Assembly: GCA_964353355.1 (NCBI GenBank)
Contig: CAYGVT010000118.1
Coordinates: 1-46,802, forward strand
DNA from: CAYGVT01 sp964353355
Lineage (GTDB): Archaea; Thermoplasmatota; DTKX01; GCA-020343715
DNA: 46,802 nucleotides
Direction of reading: 5' to 3'
The translations under genes were made by a program, and so were the position numbers. How positions within the stretch are numbered: the first letter of the stretch is position 1; the number at the start of each line of letters is the position of its first letter. This document shows positions 46,486 through 46,802 of this stretch, in pieces. A model generated the notes under the pieces. It was not told the origin of the DNA. It did no database searches and saw only the letters and a program-made list of their open reading frames with translations.

Positions 46486-46802
46486 ATGGCCTACAAGGAC
46501 TACAACCTCACCATCGCCGACCTGCTCGAGCGAGACGCCATGGTCTTCCCCAACCGGGAGGCCGTGGCCACCGCCGACCGCCGCGTGACGTTCGCCGACC
46601 TCAACGAGGAGGCGAACCGCCTCGCCGCTGGCATGCTCAAGCTCGGGGTCGAGCGCGACGACAAGGTCGCCATATGGATGCACAACCACTTCGAGTGGGT
46701 TGCGGCGTGGTTCGCCGTCTCCAAGATAGGCGCGGTCGTCGTGCCCATGGACACTTGGTACAAGCCCTCGGAGGCGGAGTACATCCTGGGCCACAGCGAG
46801 AG
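46486..46802 (+). CDS. AMP-dependent acyl-CoA synthetase/ligase, N-terminal part
   Basis: The first 105 codons of an ANL-superfamily enzyme are present, cut by the window edge. The start MAYKDYNLTIADLLERDAMV is followed by the family's early blocks FPNREAVATADRRVTFADL, NEEANRLAAGMLKLGVERDD and KVAIWMHNHFEWVAAWFAV, then KIGAVVVPMDTWYKPSEAEY. These precede the ATP-binding core in the family. The acid substrate (fatty, aryl or other) cannot be told from this part. A good Shine-Dalgarno supports the ATG. Confidence 0.88.
   Translation, partial: MAYKDYNLTIADLLERDAMVFPNREAVATADRRVTFADLNEEANRLAAGMLKLGVERDDKVAIWMHNHFEWVAAWFAVSKIGAVVVPMDTWYKPSEAEYILGHSE

Overview
The window looks like a chromosomal segment of a GC-rich archaeon, most likely an uncultured member of the Thermoplasmatota (this lineage call is an inference). 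The archaeal case rests on geranylgeranylglyceryl phosphate synthase and a UbiA-type digeranylgeranylglyceryl phosphate synthase, a DUF2070 membrane protein, an archaeal-type phosphoglycerate kinase, tRNA genes without a complete encoded CCA, and TATA/BRE-like boxes about 25-35 bases before many start codons (leaderless genes). About 41 protein genes (one partial at the right edge, one truncated at the left) and three tRNAs (Pro-TGG, Thr-CGT, Thr-TGT) can be supported. No rRNA, CRISPR array or prophage was seen.

Left part (1-9.9 kb): an AT-richer sliver abuts a kelch-repeat gene that breaks off inside its second repeat. Then come a ferritin-like protein, a 54-residue conserved small protein, a large secreted protein with a clan CD/C25-like His-Cys dyad, a tungsten-type aldehyde:ferredoxin oxidoreductase, and a run of B12-binding protein, MacB/FtsX-type permease and ABC ATPase. 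Middle-left (9.9-17.8 kb): a tightly overlapping ether-lipid operon (UbiA, GGGP synthase, DUF2070), a DUF523-DUF1722 protein, a DUF72 protein, a secreted von Willebrand A protein and an orphan. Middle (17.8-24.5 kb): tRNA-Pro, a DUF47-PiT phosphate uptake pair, bacterial-type GTP cyclohydrolase II, a stand-alone Lrp/AsnC ligand domain, a complete IS481-like element with recognisable inverted repeats, ketopantoate reductase, and pgk, whose stop codon lies inside tRNA-Thr(CGT).

Right half (24.5-46.8 kb): several secreted or membrane-anchored surface proteins (beta-sandwich, beta-propeller with calcium repeats, two-PKD lipoprotein-like protein, and a 1,422-residue cysteine-rich parallel beta-helix protein). 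Metabolic genes lie between them: S-adenosylhomocysteine hydrolase with a PfkB (probably adenosine) kinase; a histone-deacetylase-family amidohydrolase; and a glutamate block with a DUF1611/DgcN-like protein, an enolase-superfamily epimerase/DgcA-like protein, a RidA-family protein and glutamine synthetase. A small coiled-coil membrane protein is coupled to an SPFH protein. A DUF2284 iron-sulfur protein, PEP synthase, a lower-GC anchored surface protein, a GNAT acetyltransferase and the start of an acyl-CoA synthetase finish the window.

Taken together the genes suggest a heterotroph that uses glycolysis/gluconeogenesis (pgk, ppsA), aldehyde oxidation through ferredoxin, possible salvage of D-glutamate, and a rich set of exported proteins. 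No single dramatic new defence or mobile system is evident. The most interesting leads are the DUF2070-lipid operon coupling, the D-glutamate block, the C25-like surface peptidase, the cysteine-ladder beta-helix protein, and the pgk/tRNA overlap.
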